From Lysobacter capsici (GTDB taxonomy: Bacteria > Pseudomonadota > Gammaproteobacteria > Xanthomonadales > Xanthomonadaceae), in assembly GCF_014779555.2 (NCBI RefSeq), contig NZ_CP094357.1, forward strand, positions 558,001 through 622,000: a stretch of 64,000 bases of DNA, given 5' to 3'. The stretch's first letter is position 1. The number at the start of each line of letters is the position of its first letter. This document shows positions 10,261 through 19,848 of the stretch, one piece after another. The notes below the pieces were generated by a model, which saw only the letters and a list, made by a program, of their open reading frames with translations, searched no databases and was not told the origin of the DNA. Made by a program: the position numbers and the translations under genes.

Positions 10261-11292
10261 TCACTCCGCCCCACACGACTTACGCACCACCAACGACGTA
10301 GGCAACCGAATACTCTCCGCGGCCTCCCCGCGCACCAAGGTCATCAGCGTATCCACCAGCAGCTCCCCCGCCTGCTTGGTGTCCTGAAAAATCGTGGTCA
10401 GCGGCGGATGGGCGAAGCGCGCCATCGGGATATCGTCGAAGCCGATCACCGACACGTCCTCGGGCACGCGCAGCCCGCTTTCGGTCAGCGCGCGCATCGC
10501 GCCCAGCGCAATCAGGTCGCTCGCCGCGAACACCGCGTCGAACGGCAGCGCGCGTGCGATCAGTTCGCGCGCGGCGGCGTGGCCGGCGTCTTCTGAGCTT
10601 TCCGCGTCGACCTGCAACGCGCGATCCATCGTCAGGCCGGCGTCGTGCAAGGCCTGTTCGCAGCCGAGAAAGCGATCGAGGAATTCGGGGTAGTGCGTGG
10701 ACGCATCGCCGAGAAACGCGACCCGCTTGCGTCCCAGCGCGACCAGATGCGCGCCGGCCTGGCGGCCGCCGCCGATGTTCTCGCAACCGATCGACAACCC
10801 GGGCTGGTCCGGCAACACCGCGCCCCAGCGGACGAAGCGCGTGCCTTGCTCGACCAGTTTCTGCAATTTGCCCTGATAGGCGAGGTAATCGCCGTAGCCG
10901 AGCAGAATCAGCCCGTCGGCCTTCATGCTGTCTTCGTAGTCGCCGGCCCAGTCGTCGGACAGCTGCTGGAACGAGATCAGCAAGTCCTGGCCATGGCGCG
11001 CGCAGGCGCGGGTGATCGAGCCGAGCATCGACAGGAAGAACGGGTTGATATGCGATTCGTCCGGGGTCGGATCCTCGAACAGCAGCATCGCCAGGGTGCC
11101 GGAGCGTTGCCGGCGCAGGCTGGAGGCGTGCCGGTCGACCTTGTAGTTGAGCTCGCGCACCACCGCCTCGACCCGCTTGCGGGTTTCGGCGTTGACCAGG
11201 GTGCTGCCGCTGAGCACGCGCGACACCGTGGCCTGGGACACGCCGGCCAGGTGGGCGATGTCGAGCGAGGTGGCTTTCGACTTCTTGCGCAT
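10261..11292 (-). CDS. LacI-family transcriptional regulator (MalR-like)
   Basis: 343 aa. The N-terminal helix-turn-helix is SLDIAHLAGVSQATVSRVLSG (residues 9-29), followed by the hinge helix (ASSLRRQRSGTLAML). A periplasmic-binding-protein-like sensor domain (about 65-340) ends in the usual IPMARFAHPPLTTI..Q pattern. LacI-family regulators of this kind repress glucan utilisation genes and are released by a sugar ligand. The paired ATACGTAT-type operators at 3410-3484 are the best candidate target. The gene converges on the amylase gene. Ligand is inferred from context. Confidence 0.92.
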   Translation of the reverse strand: MRKKSKATSLDIAHLAGVSQATVSRVLSGSTLVNAETRKRVEAVVRELNYKVDRHASSLRRQRSGTLAMLLFEDPTPDESHINPFFLSMLGSITRACARHGQDLLISFQQLSDDWAGDYEDSMKADGLILLGYGDYLAYQGKLQKLVEQGTRFVRWGAVLPDQPGLSIGCENIGGGRQAGAHLVALGRKRVAFLGDASTHYPEFLDRFLGCEQALHDAGLTMDRALQVDAESSEDAGHAAARELIARALPFDAVFAASDLIALGAMRALTESGLRVPEDVSVIGFDDIPMARFAHPPLTTIFQDTKQAGELLVDTLMTLVRGEAAESIRLPTSLVVRKSCGAE

Positions 11293-11309
11293 GGGGACGA
11301 GTTTGGCAC

Positions 11310-11395
11310 GGGAATCGGGAATGGGGAGTCGGGAATCGGCAGCGCCCGCCGCGATGCTCAGCTTTCCGATTCCCTATTCCCCATTCCCGATTCCC
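11310..11395. repeat. 30-bp inverted repeat of GGGAATCGGGAATGG type (family 4)
   Basis: Arms 11310-11339 and 11366-11395 match at 28 of 30 positions around a 26-nt loop. They are made of GGGAATC/GGGAATGG words. A related structure lies at 48084-48199. It sits immediately upstream of the LacI gene and just past the OppB-like stop, so on the minus strand it can form a hairpin after the permease gene. Confidence 0.75.
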
Positions 11396-11401
11396 GCCGC
11401 T

Positions 11402-12322
11402 TCAACGAGGATCCATCCACCCCCGCACCGCATCCACCACCACATTGATCGCCACGATCAGCGCGCCGATCACCAGCACCACGCCGAGCACCAGGGTGTA
11501 GTCGCGGTTCAAGGCGCCCTGGACGAAGTAGCGGCCCATGCCGGGGATGCCGAACACCTGCTCGACCACCGCCGAACCGGTGACCACGTTGATCAGCGCC
11601 GGCGACAGCCACGCCACCACCGGCAGCAATGCCGGCTTGAGCGCGTGCGCGAACAGCAGGCGGGTATCGGACAGGCCGCGCGCGCGCGCCGCGCGCAGGT
11701 AGTCGGCCGAGAGCACGTCGAGCATCGAGGCGCGGGTCAGGCGCGCGCAGTAGGCGATGTTCGGCAGGGCCAGCGCGATCACCGGCAGCACCACGTTGTT
11801 CCAGTCGCCCCAGCCGCCGGCCGGCAGCCAGTGCAGGGTCACCGCGAACAACAGCACCAGCAGCGGCGCGACCACGAACTTGGGCACCGCCAGGCCCAGG
11901 CCGGCGAGCAGCATCAGCGCGCGATCGGTCCAGCCGCCGGCGCGCAAGGCCGCCCACACGCCGACGCTCACCCCGACCAGCACCGCCAGCAGCAGCGCCA
12001 GGCCGCCGTTCAAGGCCGACACCGGCAGCGCGTTGGCGATCAGTTGATTGACGGTGTAGTCGGGGTATTGGAACGACGGTCCGAGGTCGCCGCGCAGCGC
12101 GTCGCCGAGCCAGCCCAGGTACTGCATCGGCAGCGATTGATCGAGCCGGTACTGCGCGTCGAGCACGGCCTGCACTTCCGGCGGCGCGGCTTTCTCGGTA
12201 TCGAACGGGCCGCCCGGCGCGGCGCGCAGCAGGGCGAAGCACAGTGTCGCCAGCAACAGCAGGGTGATCAGCGCTTCCAGCAGGCGCGAGGCGAAGCGTG
12301 CGGGCAAGGAATCGCCGCGCAT
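11402..12322 (-). CDS. OppB/DppB-type ABC transporter permease
   Basis: 306 aa with six predicted membrane segments. It has the EAA-like loop of binding-protein-dependent permeases (DYLRAARARGLSDTRLLFAHALKPALLPV) and the C-terminal VEQVFGIPGMGRYFVQGALNRDY typical of OppB/DppB/NikB. It starts inside the stop of the upstream VIT gene (TGATG overlap). It is the last gene of a three-gene operon with a peptide-binding protein. No partner OppC permease or ATPase is encoded nearby, so this half-transporter must use subunits encoded elsewhere or be a remnant. Confidence 0.9.
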   Translation of the reverse strand: MRGDSLPARFASRLLEALITLLLLATLCFALLRAAPGGPFDTEKAAPPEVQAVLDAQYRLDQSLPMQYLGWLGDALRGDLGPSFQYPDYTVNQLIANALPVSALNGGLALLLAVLVGVSVGVWAALRAGGWTDRALMLLAGLGLAVPKFVVAPLLVLLFAVTLHWLPAGGWGDWNNVVLPVIALALPNIAYCARLTRASMLDVLSADYLRAARARGLSDTRLLFAHALKPALLPVVAWLSPALINVVTGSAVVEQVFGIPGMGRYFVQGALNRDYTLVLGVVLVIGALIVAINVVVDAVRGWMDPR

Positions 12323-13032
12323 CAGACGTGTACGTCGAACAGGCGGCCGACCGCGCTCGCCGCGGCCATCGCCAGCGCGCCCCAGAACGCGACCCGCAGC
12401 GCGCCGCGCAGCGCCGGTGCGCCGCCGGCCCAGGCCGCGAGCGCGCCGGAGATCGACAGGCCGACCAAGGTGATCGGGATCGCGACCGCTTCGGTGCGGC
12501 CGGTCGGCGCCAGCAATACCGCGGCGATCGGCAGCACCGCGCCGCTCACGAACGCCGCCGCCGAGGTCAGCGCCGCCTGCACCGGGCGCGCGCGCAAGGT
12601 GTCGGTGATGCCCAGTTCGTCGCGCGCGTGGCTGCCCAGCGCGTCGTGCGCGGTCAGCTGTTGCGCGACTTCGTGCGCGAGTTCCGGCGTCAGCCCGCGC
12701 TGCACATAGATGCGCGCGAGTTCGGCCAGTTCGCTTTGCGGATCGTCGTCGAGTTCGCGCTGTTCCACCGCGATGTCGGCGCGTTCGGTGTCGGCCTGCG
12801 ATTGCACCGACACGTATTCGCCGGCCGCCATCGACATCGCCCCGGCGACGGTGCCGGCGATGCCGCTGGTCAGGATCGCGCCCGGCGATGCGCCGCTGGC
12901 GGCGACGCCGACCACCAGGCCGGCGATCGAGACGATGCCGTCGTTGGCGCCGAGCACGGCCGCGCGCAGCCAGCCCACGCGCTCGGAGCGGTGGCGTTCG
13001 GGATGGCGGCTGCGTGATGTCGGCGTGGTCAT
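12322..13032 (-). CDS. VIT/CCC1-family iron or manganese transporter
   Basis: 236 aa. The N-terminal region has the VIT1/CCC1 hallmark WLRAAVLGANDGIVSIAGLVVGVA, then AGAMSMAAGEYVSVQSQADTERAD. There are about five membrane helices with an acidic cytosolic region (residues 80-140) that binds metal in plant VIT1. Family members export Fe2+ or Mn2+ from the cytosol. It overlaps the upstream binding-protein gene by ATGA and the downstream permease by TGATG, an unusual position between two Opp-type subunits. The start at 13032 is fixed by the coupling. Confidence 0.9.
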   Translation of the reverse strand: MTTPTSRSRHPERHRSERVGWLRAAVLGANDGIVSIAGLVVGVAASGASPGAILTSGIAGTVAGAMSMAAGEYVSVQSQADTERADIAVEQRELDDDPQSELAELARIYVQRGLTPELAHEVAQQLTAHDALGSHARDELGITDTLRARPVQAALTSAAAFVSGAVLPIAAVLLAPTGRTEAVAIPITLVGLSISGALAAWAGGAPALRGALRVAFWGALAMAAASAVGRLFDVHV

Positions 13033-14726
13033 GGCGACAGACTCAGCCAGCGGCTGGCGTGGCGATCGAGCGCGTTGGCTTCGAAACCGCGCACATTGCT
13101 CGCGACCAGATGCTTGGAGCTGTAGAAATACAGGGGAATCGCCGCGTTGTCGTTCAACAGGCGCTGCTCGGCCGCGCGCAGCCAGGCGTTGCGCGCGGCT
13201 TCCGAGTGCGCCGCATCGGCCTTGGCCAGGCGTTCGCGATAACCGGCGTCGTCGTAGCCCATCCAGTTCAGCGGCCCGTCGCTGCCGAACGCGGCGAGGA
13301 AGTTGCGCGCATCGGCCAGATCGCCGATCCAGCCGCCGCGGAACACCTGGGTGATGGTGCGCTGCTTGCGGTTCTGCACGAACACTTTCCATTCCTCGTT
13401 GCGCAGCCGCACCTGCACGCCGAGGGTCTGTCGCCACATCGCCGCGACCGCGAGGGTGAGGCGACGATGCGGGGTCGAGGTGTTGTAACGAAGTTCGATC
13501 ACCAGCGGCTTGTCGTCCGAATAGCCCGCGTGACGGTACAGCGCGCGCGCATGTTCTTCGCGCTGAGTTTGACTCAACGACTGCCACGGCATCGCCGCGG
13601 GCGTATACCCGGCGATGCCCGGCGGAACGATGCCGTAGGCCGGGGTTTCGCCCAGGCCGGTGACGTAGCGGGTGAGCTTCTCGCGATCGATCGCCAGGGT
13701 CAGCGCGCGACGCAGCGCGAGTTCGCGATCCTCGCAGGGCGGCGTCGCGCAGGCGGCGCTGCGCAGCGGCGGTCGGGTCAGGTTGATGCCGAGCCAGAAC
13801 GCGCCCAGGTACGGCGACAAGCGCAGTTGCGCGCCGAAGCGTTTGCGCAAGGCCGGCAACGGCTGCGGCGGCACCACCTCGGTGATGTGCAGGTCGCCGG
13901 CGGCGAAGCGTTGCAGTTCGGCGGCGGCGTCTTCGGTGACCTGGAAGCGCACGCGTTCGATCGCGACCGCGGCGGCGTCGTGGAAACGCGGGTTCTTCTC
14001 CACCACCAGGTTGGCCTGCGGCGTCCACGCGGCCAACCGGTACGCGCCGTTCGATACCAATCGCCCCGGCCGCGTATGTTGCGCGCCGTATTGTTCGACC
14101 GCGGGCAGATAAACGGGGAAGGCGATCGGCAAGGTCAGCAAGGCCGGCAAGCCGGCGCTGCGGTTCAGGCGGAACACCACGGTGCGCGCATCGGTCGCGC
14201 TCACGCCGAGCCGCTGCGGCGGCAGTTTGCCGGCCTGCACCGCCTGCGCGTTGTCGAGCGCGTCGAACAGTTCGCCGAACGGCGCGGCCGTGGCCGGAGC
14301 GAACGCGCGGCGGAAACTGGCGACGATCTGCTGCGCGTCGATCGGCTCGCCGTTGCTCCATTGCAGGCCTTCGCGCAGGGTGAAGGTCCAGCTGCGGCCG
14401 TCGGCCGAGACCGACCAGCGCTGCGCCATGCCCGGGATCAGCCGGCCGCGCGCGTCCTCGGTGACCAGGCCCTCGTACAGGTCGCGCAGCACGTTGCCGC
14501 AGGCCACTTCCTGGCAGCGGTGGGCATCCAGCGTGCTCGGCTCCGGGCCGTTGCCGCGTTCGAGCATCGTCGTCGCGGCCTGCGCCCGCGCGCCCGGCGC
14601 TATCAGCCACAGCAACGCCAGCGCCAGTGGCAAGGCCGCACCATAGCGTTGCAAGGCGGACGTTGTTCGGTGCAAGGCGGGGTCTACACTGCCGGGGGTC
14701 TTGCGATTGTAGGCGAGGTGCCGCAT
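13029..14726 (-). CDS. Peptide ABC transporter substrate-binding protein (OppA/DppA type)
   Basis: 565 aa from ATG 14726. Residues 1-50 are a long signal peptide with hydrophobic core ALPLALALLWLIAP and a cut near ARAQA. The mature part is SBP family 5: GNGPEPSTLDAHRCQEVACGN, LYEGLVTEDARGRLIPGMAQRW, WTFTLREGLQWSNGEPI, SFRRAFAPA and LTLAIDREKL. It should bind oligopeptides or similar ligands in the periplasm. A TTG at 14654 would give a shorter, more standard signal peptide and is a possible alternative start. It leads the operon with the VIT and OppB genes and is divergent from gshA. Confidence 0.9.
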   Translation of the reverse strand: MRHLAYNRKTPGSVDPALHRTTSALQRYGAALPLALALLWLIAPGARAQAATTMLERGNGPEPSTLDAHRCQEVACGNVLRDLYEGLVTEDARGRLIPGMAQRWSVSADGRSWTFTLREGLQWSNGEPIDAQQIVASFRRAFAPATAAPFGELFDALDNAQAVQAGKLPPQRLGVSATDARTVVFRLNRSAGLPALLTLPIAFPVYLPAVEQYGAQHTRPGRLVSNGAYRLAAWTPQANLVVEKNPRFHDAAAVAIERVRFQVTEDAAAELQRFAAGDLHITEVVPPQPLPALRKRFGAQLRLSPYLGAFWLGINLTRPPLRSAACATPPCEDRELALRRALTLAIDREKLTRYVTGLGETPAYGIVPPGIAGYTPAAMPWQSLSQTQREEHARALYRHAGYSDDKPLVIELRYNTSTPHRRLTLAVAAMWRQTLGVQVRLRNEEWKVFVQNRKQRTITQVFRGGWIGDLADARNFLAAFGSDGPLNWMGYDDAGYRERLAKADAAHSEAARNAWLRAAEQRLLNDNAAIPLYFYSSKHLVASNVRGFEANALDRHASRWLSLSP

Positions 14727-14888
14727 ATCCAGACCCGAAACTGAGGCAATGTAGGTCGTCAGGTTTGCGCCGGTCCTCGCCCGTCGAGGCGCCGGCCGCG
14801 TCCGCTGGTTTGGCGGGCGCGAATTCCGCGCAGCGATGCGCGAGCAGGGCATAGTGCCTTGCAGCAGGTTTTTCTCAGCGAGGTGGAT

Positions 14889-16268
14889 GTGTCCGGTCCC
14901 AGCCAGGTCAAGGATCTCGAGATTCCCGACATCAAGGGCGGCGCGCGCGCCGTGCTGGTGGATTACCTGGCCTCGGGCGTGCGCCCGGAGTCGGATTGGA
15001 AGATCGGCACCGAGCACGAGAAATTCGGTTTCCGTACCGACGACCTGCGGCCGCCGACCTTCGACGGCGATCGCGGCATCGAGGCCTTGCTCAAGGGCCT
15101 GGTCCAGTTCGGCTGGGCGCCGGTGGAGGAAAAAGGCCGGGTGATCGCGCTGACCCGCGACGAGGCCTCGGTGTCGCTGGAGCCGGCCGGTCAGCTGGAG
15201 TTGTCCGGCGCGCCGCTGGCGACCCTGCACGACACCTGTGTGGAAGCGGCGACCCACCTGCGCGAAGTGCGCACCGTCGCCGAGCCGATGGGCCTGGGCT
15301 TCCTCGGCATGGGTTTCCAGCCCAAGTGGCGCCGCGACGACATGCCGTGGATGCCGAAGGGCCGTTACAAGATCATGCGCGACTACATGCCCAAGGTCGG
15401 CTCGCTCGGCCTGGACATGATGACCCGCACCAGCACCGTGCAGGTCAACCTCGACGTGCGCGACGAAGCCGACATGGTGAAGAAGTTCCGCGTGTCGCTG
15501 GCGTTGCAGCCGATCGCCACCGCGCTGTTCGCCGATTCGCCGTTCACCGAAGGCCAGCCGAACGGCTATCTGTCGTACCGCTCGCACATCTGGACCGACA
15601 CCGACCGCGACCGCACCGGCCTGCTCGATTTCGTGTTCGAAGACGGCTTCGGTTACGAGCGCTATGTCGATTACCTGCTCGATGTGCCCATGTACTTCGT
15701 CTACCGCGACGGCACCTACATCGACGCGGCCGGGCAATCGTTCCGCGATTACCTCGAAGCCAAGCTGCCGGCGTATCCGAATCAGCGCCCGACCTTGAAG
15801 GACTGGGCCGACCACACCACCACCGCGTTCCCGGAAGTGCGGCTGAAGAAGTATCTGGAAATGCGCGGCGCCGACTCGGGCCCGTGGAACCGGATCTGCG
15901 CGTTGTCGGCGTTCTGGGTCGGCCTGCTGTACGACGCCGACGCGCTCGACGCGGCCTGGGACCTGGTGCTCGACTTCACGCCGGCCGAGCGTCACGCCTT
16001 GCGCGACGGCGTGCCGCAGCATGGCTTCCACCTGCCGTTCCGCGACGGCAAGGTGCTGGACCTGGCGCGGCGCGCGCTGGAAATCTCCGCGCACGGCTTG
16101 AAGCGCCGCGCGCGCTTGAACCACAACGGCGCGGACGAATCGATCTATCTCGAACCGCTGACCGAGTTCGTCGCGATGGGCAAGAGCCCGGCCGAACGCA
16201 AGCTCGAACTGTTCCATGGCGCCTGGGGCGGCAGCGTGGATCCGGTGTTCAAGGAATTCGCGTACTGA
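14889..16268 (+). CDS. gshA: Glutamate-cysteine ligase, plant-type
   Basis: 459 aa from GTG 14889 (GAGG five bases upstream); TTG 14859 would add ten residues. It catalyses ATP-dependent joining of glutamate and cysteine, the first step of glutathione synthesis. Characteristic segments are [45 protein letters not shown] and [12 protein letters not shown]. They belong to the GCS2-like group shared by plants, alpha-proteobacteria and xanthomonads. The formaldehyde pathway at 25-28 kb uses the glutathione it supplies, although the genes are not linked in one operon. Upstream bases 14727-14888 hold the promoter region shared with the divergent operon. Confidence 0.93.
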   Translation: MSGPSQVKDLEIPDIKGGARAVLVDYLASGVRPESDWKIGTEHEKFGFRTDDLRPPTFDGDRGIEALLKGLVQFGWAPVEEKGRVIALTRDEASVSLEPAGQLELSGAPLATLHDTCVEAATHLREVRTVAEPMGLGFLGMGFQPKWRRDDMPWMPKGRYKIMRDYMPKVGSLGLDMMTRTSTVQVNLDVRDEADMVKKFRVSLALQPIATALFADSPFTEGQPNGYLSYRSHIWTDTDRDRTGLLDFVFEDGFGYERYVDYLLDVPMYFVYRDGTYIDAAGQSFRDYLEAKLPAYPNQRPTLKDWADHTTTAFPEVRLKKYLEMRGADSGPWNRICALSAFWVGLLYDADALDAAWDLVLDFTPAERHALRDGVPQHGFHLPFRDGKVLDLARRALEISAHGLKRRARLNHNGADESIYLEPLTEFVAMGKSPAERKLELFHGAWGGSVDPVFKEFAY

Positions 16269-16347
16269 GATCGCACTAGCGATCGGCGCATGCGCTTCAC
16301 ATTGAGCGCATTCGCCCAACACCATCCGTCACTCGACCCCATGCTTT

Positions 16348-16387
16348 TCCCCCCTTTGCAAAAGGGGGGCAGGGGGGATTCGCTTTT
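16348..16387. repeat. Dispersed repeat family 5
   Basis: CCCCCCTTTGCAAAAGGGGG hairpin followed by GGGGGGATTCGCTTTT. It lies between the convergent gshA and isochorismatase genes and may terminate either. Related to 6728-6767 and 51350-51389. Confidence 0.7.
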
Positions 16388-16450
16388 CCCGCAAGATCCC
16401 AGCGAACACCCTTCAATCAGCGCAGCGGCTCTTACCGCCAGACCGCCATC

Positions 16451-17041
16451 TCACCCCGCAAACCGCACCTCCCGCGCATCCACCACCCGCGCCACCGTCC
16501 CCAGCATCTCCAACGCCGCGTCATGCAGCCGCGGGTTCGCGCTCGCGCAGGCATCGCCGATCACCTGCACGGCGAAATCGCGATCGTGCGCATCGCGCGC
16601 GGTGGTCTGCACGCCGGTTTCGGTGCTTACCCCGCAGATCGCGAGACGGCGGATGTCGGCCGCGTGCAATCGCGCGGCCAGGTCGGTATCGAACAGGGCG
16701 CTCACCCGCGGCTTGGTGACGATCCAGTCGCGCGGCGCCACCACTACCTCGGCATGGAACTGCGTGCCCCAATCGCCGTCGCGCAGCGCGCCCAGCTCGG
16801 CAGCGCGGCCGAACAACGGCGATTGCCGCGGCGCGTTGGAGTAATCCGGCGCGAACGCCACCCGCACCATCGCGACCATGGCGCCGGCGGCGCGGGCGCG
16901 TTCGCTCAGCGCATTGACCTTCGCGATGAGGCCGCGCTCGCGCACTGCCGCGGCGGCGCGCGCGATCTTGCCGTCGGGGTGGACGATGTCGTTGATCAGG
17001 TCGATCACGATCAGGGCGCTGTGGCTGGTCGCGATGCTCAT
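16451..17041 (-). CDS. Isochorismatase-like cysteine hydrolase
   Basis: 196 aa. The core of the cysteine-hydrolase (nicotinamidase/isochorismatase) fold is visible: catalytic Asp in ALIVIDLINDI (about residue 13), a Lys in IVTKPRVSALFDTDL, and catalytic Cys in RRLAICGVSTETGVQTTARDA. Substrate cannot be assigned; relatives act on nicotinamide, isochorismate or carbamoyl compounds. It overlaps the stop of the EamA exporter (ATGA at 17038-17041), so the two are translated together. The divergent LysR regulator is the likely controller of the pair. Confidence 0.88.
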   Translation of the reverse strand: MSIATSHSALIVIDLINDIVHPDGKIARAAAAVRERGLIAKVNALSERARAAGAMVAMVRVAFAPDYSNAPRQSPLFGRAAELGALRDGDWGTQFHAEVVVAPRDWIVTKPRVSALFDTDLAARLHAADIRRLAICGVSTETGVQTTARDAHDRDFAVQVIGDACASANPRLHDAALEMLGTVARVVDAREVRFAG

Positions 17042-17994
17042 GCGGGATCTCCGGGGTTGGAATTCGCGGCGACGGGCGCCGCGCGGCGGCTGCCGCGCAG
17101 CGCGGCGATCGCGCCGGCCACGATCAGCGCCGCGCCGATCAAGGTCGCCGCGCGCGCCGCATGCCCGAACAGCAGCCAGTCCAGCGCCGCGCTGACCGGG
17201 ACCGCCACATACATAAGCGGAGCCAGTGTGGAGGCGTTGTCCATGCCGCGATACGCGAGGTCGCGCAGCGACTGACTGCCGAGGCTGCACGCGGCCATGC
17301 CGAGCAGGGCCAGCACCAACACCAGCGGCGGCTGCGCGGCGAACGGCTGCGCCGGCATGCGCCAACAAGCGATCAGCGCCAGCGGCAAGCCGACCATCGC
17401 CGCCTGCAGATACAGCTTGAATTGAGTACGAAACGGCGGCTGATGCTGGGCGCTGCGGTAGAACAGCACCTGCGAGGCGGCCATCGCGAAGCCGCCGAAC
17501 AACGACACCAGCGCGTTCGCGTCGAGCCCGTGCCGGCCGGGCTGCAGCACCACCAGCACGCCGGCGAAGCCGACCGCCAGGCCGTACAAGGTCGAAGGTT
17601 GCAGGCGTTCGCCGAGCCAGGCGCGCGCGATCAGCGGGATGAACAAGGGCCCGGTGTTGTACAGCAGCACCGCGTGCAGCAGGTCGCCGCGCATCGCCGC
17701 GAGCACGAAACAGCCCTGCGACACGATCACCGCGACCGCGCGCACCCAGCCGGGCCGGTCGGCGAACGACCACACCGCGCGCCAGTCCTCGCGCCGGGCC
17801 AGCCCGACCAGGATCAAGCCGGGGATCGCGAAGCGCAGCCAGGTCACCAGCTCCGGCGGCAGACCGCGGGTGTAGCGGCTGAGCAGCCCGAGCAAGGCCA
17901 GACAGACCGAGGCTGAGGCCATGAGGCCGGCGCGAACAACCAAGGAACGCGACGGCGAACGTACAGCCGAAGAAATCAGAGGGGCAGCAGACAT
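17038..17994 (-). CDS. EamA/DMT-family exporter
   Basis: 318 aa with ten predicted membrane helices in two EamA repeats. Examples are GLLSRYTRGLPPELVTWLRF, ALGSQ-like GSQSLRDLAYRGMDN and APLMYVAVPVSAALDWLLFGHA. Drug/metabolite transporters of this group export small metabolites or amino-acid-like compounds. It forms an operon with the downstream cysteine hydrolase. It is divergent from the LysR gene with 66 bp between starts. The ATG at 17994 has only a weak ribosome site. Confidence 0.88.
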   Translation of the reverse strand: MSAAPLISSAVRSPSRSLVVRAGLMASASVCLALLGLLSRYTRGLPPELVTWLRFAIPGLILVGLARREDWRAVWSFADRPGWVRAVAVIVSQGCFVLAAMRGDLLHAVLLYNTGPLFIPLIARAWLGERLQPSTLYGLAVGFAGVLVVLQPGRHGLDANALVSLFGGFAMAASQVLFYRSAQHQPPFRTQFKLYLQAAMVGLPLALIACWRMPAQPFAAQPPLVLVLALLGMAACSLGSQSLRDLAYRGMDNASTLAPLMYVAVPVSAALDWLLFGHAARAATLIGAALIVAGAIAALRGSRRAAPVAANSNPGDPA

Positions 17995-18060
17995 ATGGTA
18001 AAGATAAACCCGCCAGACGCCCTTAAAAATCAACAAAACCCACAACAGTGGTAAGTAAAA

Positions 18061-18984
18061 ATGACCACGGACGACCCATCCCCCAGACGCCTGCCCCCCC
18101 TGCGAGCCCTGCAAGCCTTCGCCGCCGTGGTCCGCCACGACGGCATGCGCCGCGCCGCCGAACACCTGCACCTGAGCCACGCCGCCTTGAGTCAGCACGT
18201 CCAGCACCTGGAGGAAGCCTTCGGCCTGCGCCTGCTCGACCGCAGCGGCGGCGGGCGCGCCCGGCCGACCGCGTTGGGCCGCGAATACGGCGAGGCCTTG
18301 ATCGCCGGCTTCGAACAGATCGAAGCGGCGACCGCGCGCCTGCGTCTGCGCGGCGACGAGAGCCGCCGGTTGGTGCTGGGCGCGCCGACCAGCCTGAGCG
18401 TGAGCCTGCTGTTGCCGCGGATCGAGGAGTTCGGCGCCGATGCCGGCTTCGACCTGCAATTGTTCTGCCCGGCCGCGGCGGCGGATCTCGCCCACAGCCG
18501 CATCCACGCCTTGCTGATGCACGGCGACCCGCGCGAACAGGGACTGCAGGGCGAGTTGCTGTTCGAGCAGGCCTTGCTGCCGGTGGCATCGCCCGAGTTG
18601 ATCGCGCGCCTGGACCCGCGGCGTTGGTGGCAGGACGCGACGCCGGGCGTGCGCGTGCTGCATGTGGTCAGCGACGGTTGGCGGCACGATTGGCCGGCGT
18701 GGTTCGGCGAGGATCCGTCGACCTGGCCGCTGCCGCATCTGAGCCTGTCCTCGCCGATGCCGGCGATCAGCGCCGCGCTGGCCGGACAGGGCATCGCGCT
18801 GATGTATCCGCGCCTGATCGCCGATCGACTGGCCAGCGGCGAATTGCGCGCGCTGCCTTCGCCGTATCCGGCGCAGCTCAAACGGCTGTATCTGGCGTGG
18901 TTGCCGCAGGCGCAGGGCAGTGGGCGGCTGGAGCGGGTGCGCGATTGGCTGGGGGAATTGTTGGGAGCCAGCGCGGCGATCTGA
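18061..18984 (+). CDS. LysR-family regulator (GcvA-like)
   Basis: 307 aa. The winged helix-turn-helix at residues 12-70 (LRALQAFAAVVRHDGMRRAAEHLHLSHAALSQHVQHLE; key part AALSQHVQHLEEAFG) precedes a co-inducer-binding domain. The sequence PPLRALQAFAAV resembles GcvA-type members. It is divergent from the EamA/cysteine-hydrolase operon, the standard arrangement for a LysR protein controlling its neighbour. The AT-rich 66-bp intergenic region (17995-18060) is the probable binding site. Inducer unknown. Confidence 0.9.
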   Translation: MTTDDPSPRRLPPLRALQAFAAVVRHDGMRRAAEHLHLSHAALSQHVQHLEEAFGLRLLDRSGGGRARPTALGREYGEALIAGFEQIEAATARLRLRGDESRRLVLGAPTSLSVSLLLPRIEEFGADAGFDLQLFCPAAAADLAHSRIHALLMHGDPREQGLQGELLFEQALLPVASPELIARLDPRRWWQDATPGVRVLHVVSDGWRHDWPAWFGEDPSTWPLPHLSLSSPMPAISAALAGQGIALMYPRLIADRLASGELRALPSPYPAQLKRLYLAWLPQAQGSGRLERVRDWLGELLGASAAI

Positions 18985-18992
18985 AACAAAAA

Positions 18993-19077
18993 CGTCGCGG
19001 CTGAAGCCGCTGCCACAAAAGACCTCGCGGCCACGCCCACTTTCTGTGGGAAGGGCTTCAGCCCCGACGCTTTCCGC
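18993..19077. repeat. Inverted repeat related to family 3
   Basis: GTCGCGGCTGAAGCCGCTGCCACA pairs with a downstream TGTGGGAAGGGCTTCAGCCCCGAC. It fills the gap between the convergent LysR and TPR genes and may act as a bidirectional terminator. Confidence 0.6.
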
Positions 19078-19092
19078 TCAGATCGCCAGGCC

Positions 19093-19848
19093 CTACATGC
19101 TCTCGGCGCGCTTGCTCAATTCCTTGAGTCGATCCAGCGCCGGCTTGTTCATCCGCCGCGCATACGCCGGCAAGCGCTTGGCTCGCGTCTGCGCCTGCTC
19201 GCACAACTCGCGCGCGCGGCCGAGTTCGCCCCAGCCGATCAGGCCTTCCACGTAATGCACGTGCGCGTCGAAACCGCTGCTGTAACCGACCAGGGCTTCG
19301 AATTCCTCCTTCGCCTTGGCCTTGTCGCCGCCCGCCGCGACCGCGCGCGCATAGGTCAGATGGCCTTCGGGCGAGCGGAAATCCGGCTTGCGCGCGATCA
19401 GGTCCTCGAGCATGTGCCGCGCCTGCGCGGCGTCGCCGGCTTCCAGCAGCGCGTGCGCGAGCTTGACCTGGATCTGCGGATCGTCGCGATGGATGCCGCT
19501 GAGCGCGGCGCGGTACAGCGGCAATGCGTCGCTGGCGCGGCCGGCGCCGAGCAGCGCGTCGGCCAGGCGCATGCGGTTGTCGGTGGTGGCCGCGGTGTCG
19601 TACGCGTCCTGCGCCTCGCGCAGCTCGCGGCCCGGGTCGAGCAGGCGCCGCACGTTGCCGGCCAGTGCGCGGCCGTGACGGGTATGACGCTGCTCCGGCA
19701 GCCAGATCGCCACGCCGTAGACCACGCTGCCCAGCAGCGGGAACATGAAGAGGATCATCAGCCAGTAGCGGTCCTGGCCGCTGCGCACCACGTGCACGGC
19801 GAAACACAGCGCGACGATGACGTGCAAACCCAGGCCCAGGTACGGCAT
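19093..19848 (-). CDS. TPR-containing inner-membrane protein
   Basis: 251 aa from ATG 19848 (AAGGA twelve bases upstream). Two N-terminal membrane helices (LGLGLHVIVALCFAVHVV and WLMILFMFPLLGSVVYGVAI) are followed by a cytoplasmic domain of about five TPR-like helical pairs (residues 85-235). The layout resembles PLD-nuclease-like N-terminal membrane anchors (YWLMILFMFPLLGSVVY) joined to TPRs. It probably scaffolds other proteins at the membrane; no partner is evident. It converges on the LysR gene. Confidence 0.8.
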   Translation of the reverse strand: MPYLGLGLHVIVALCFAVHVVRSGQDRYWLMILFMFPLLGSVVYGVAIWLPEQRHTRHGRALAGNVRRLLDPGRELREAQDAYDTAATTDNRMRLADALLGAGRASDALPLYRAALSGIHRDDPQIQVKLAHALLEAGDAAQARHMLEDLIARKPDFRSPEGHLTYARAVAAGGDKAKAKEEFEALVGYSSGFDAHVHYVEGLIGWGELGRARELCEQAQTRAKRLPAYARRMNKPALDRLKELSKRAESM

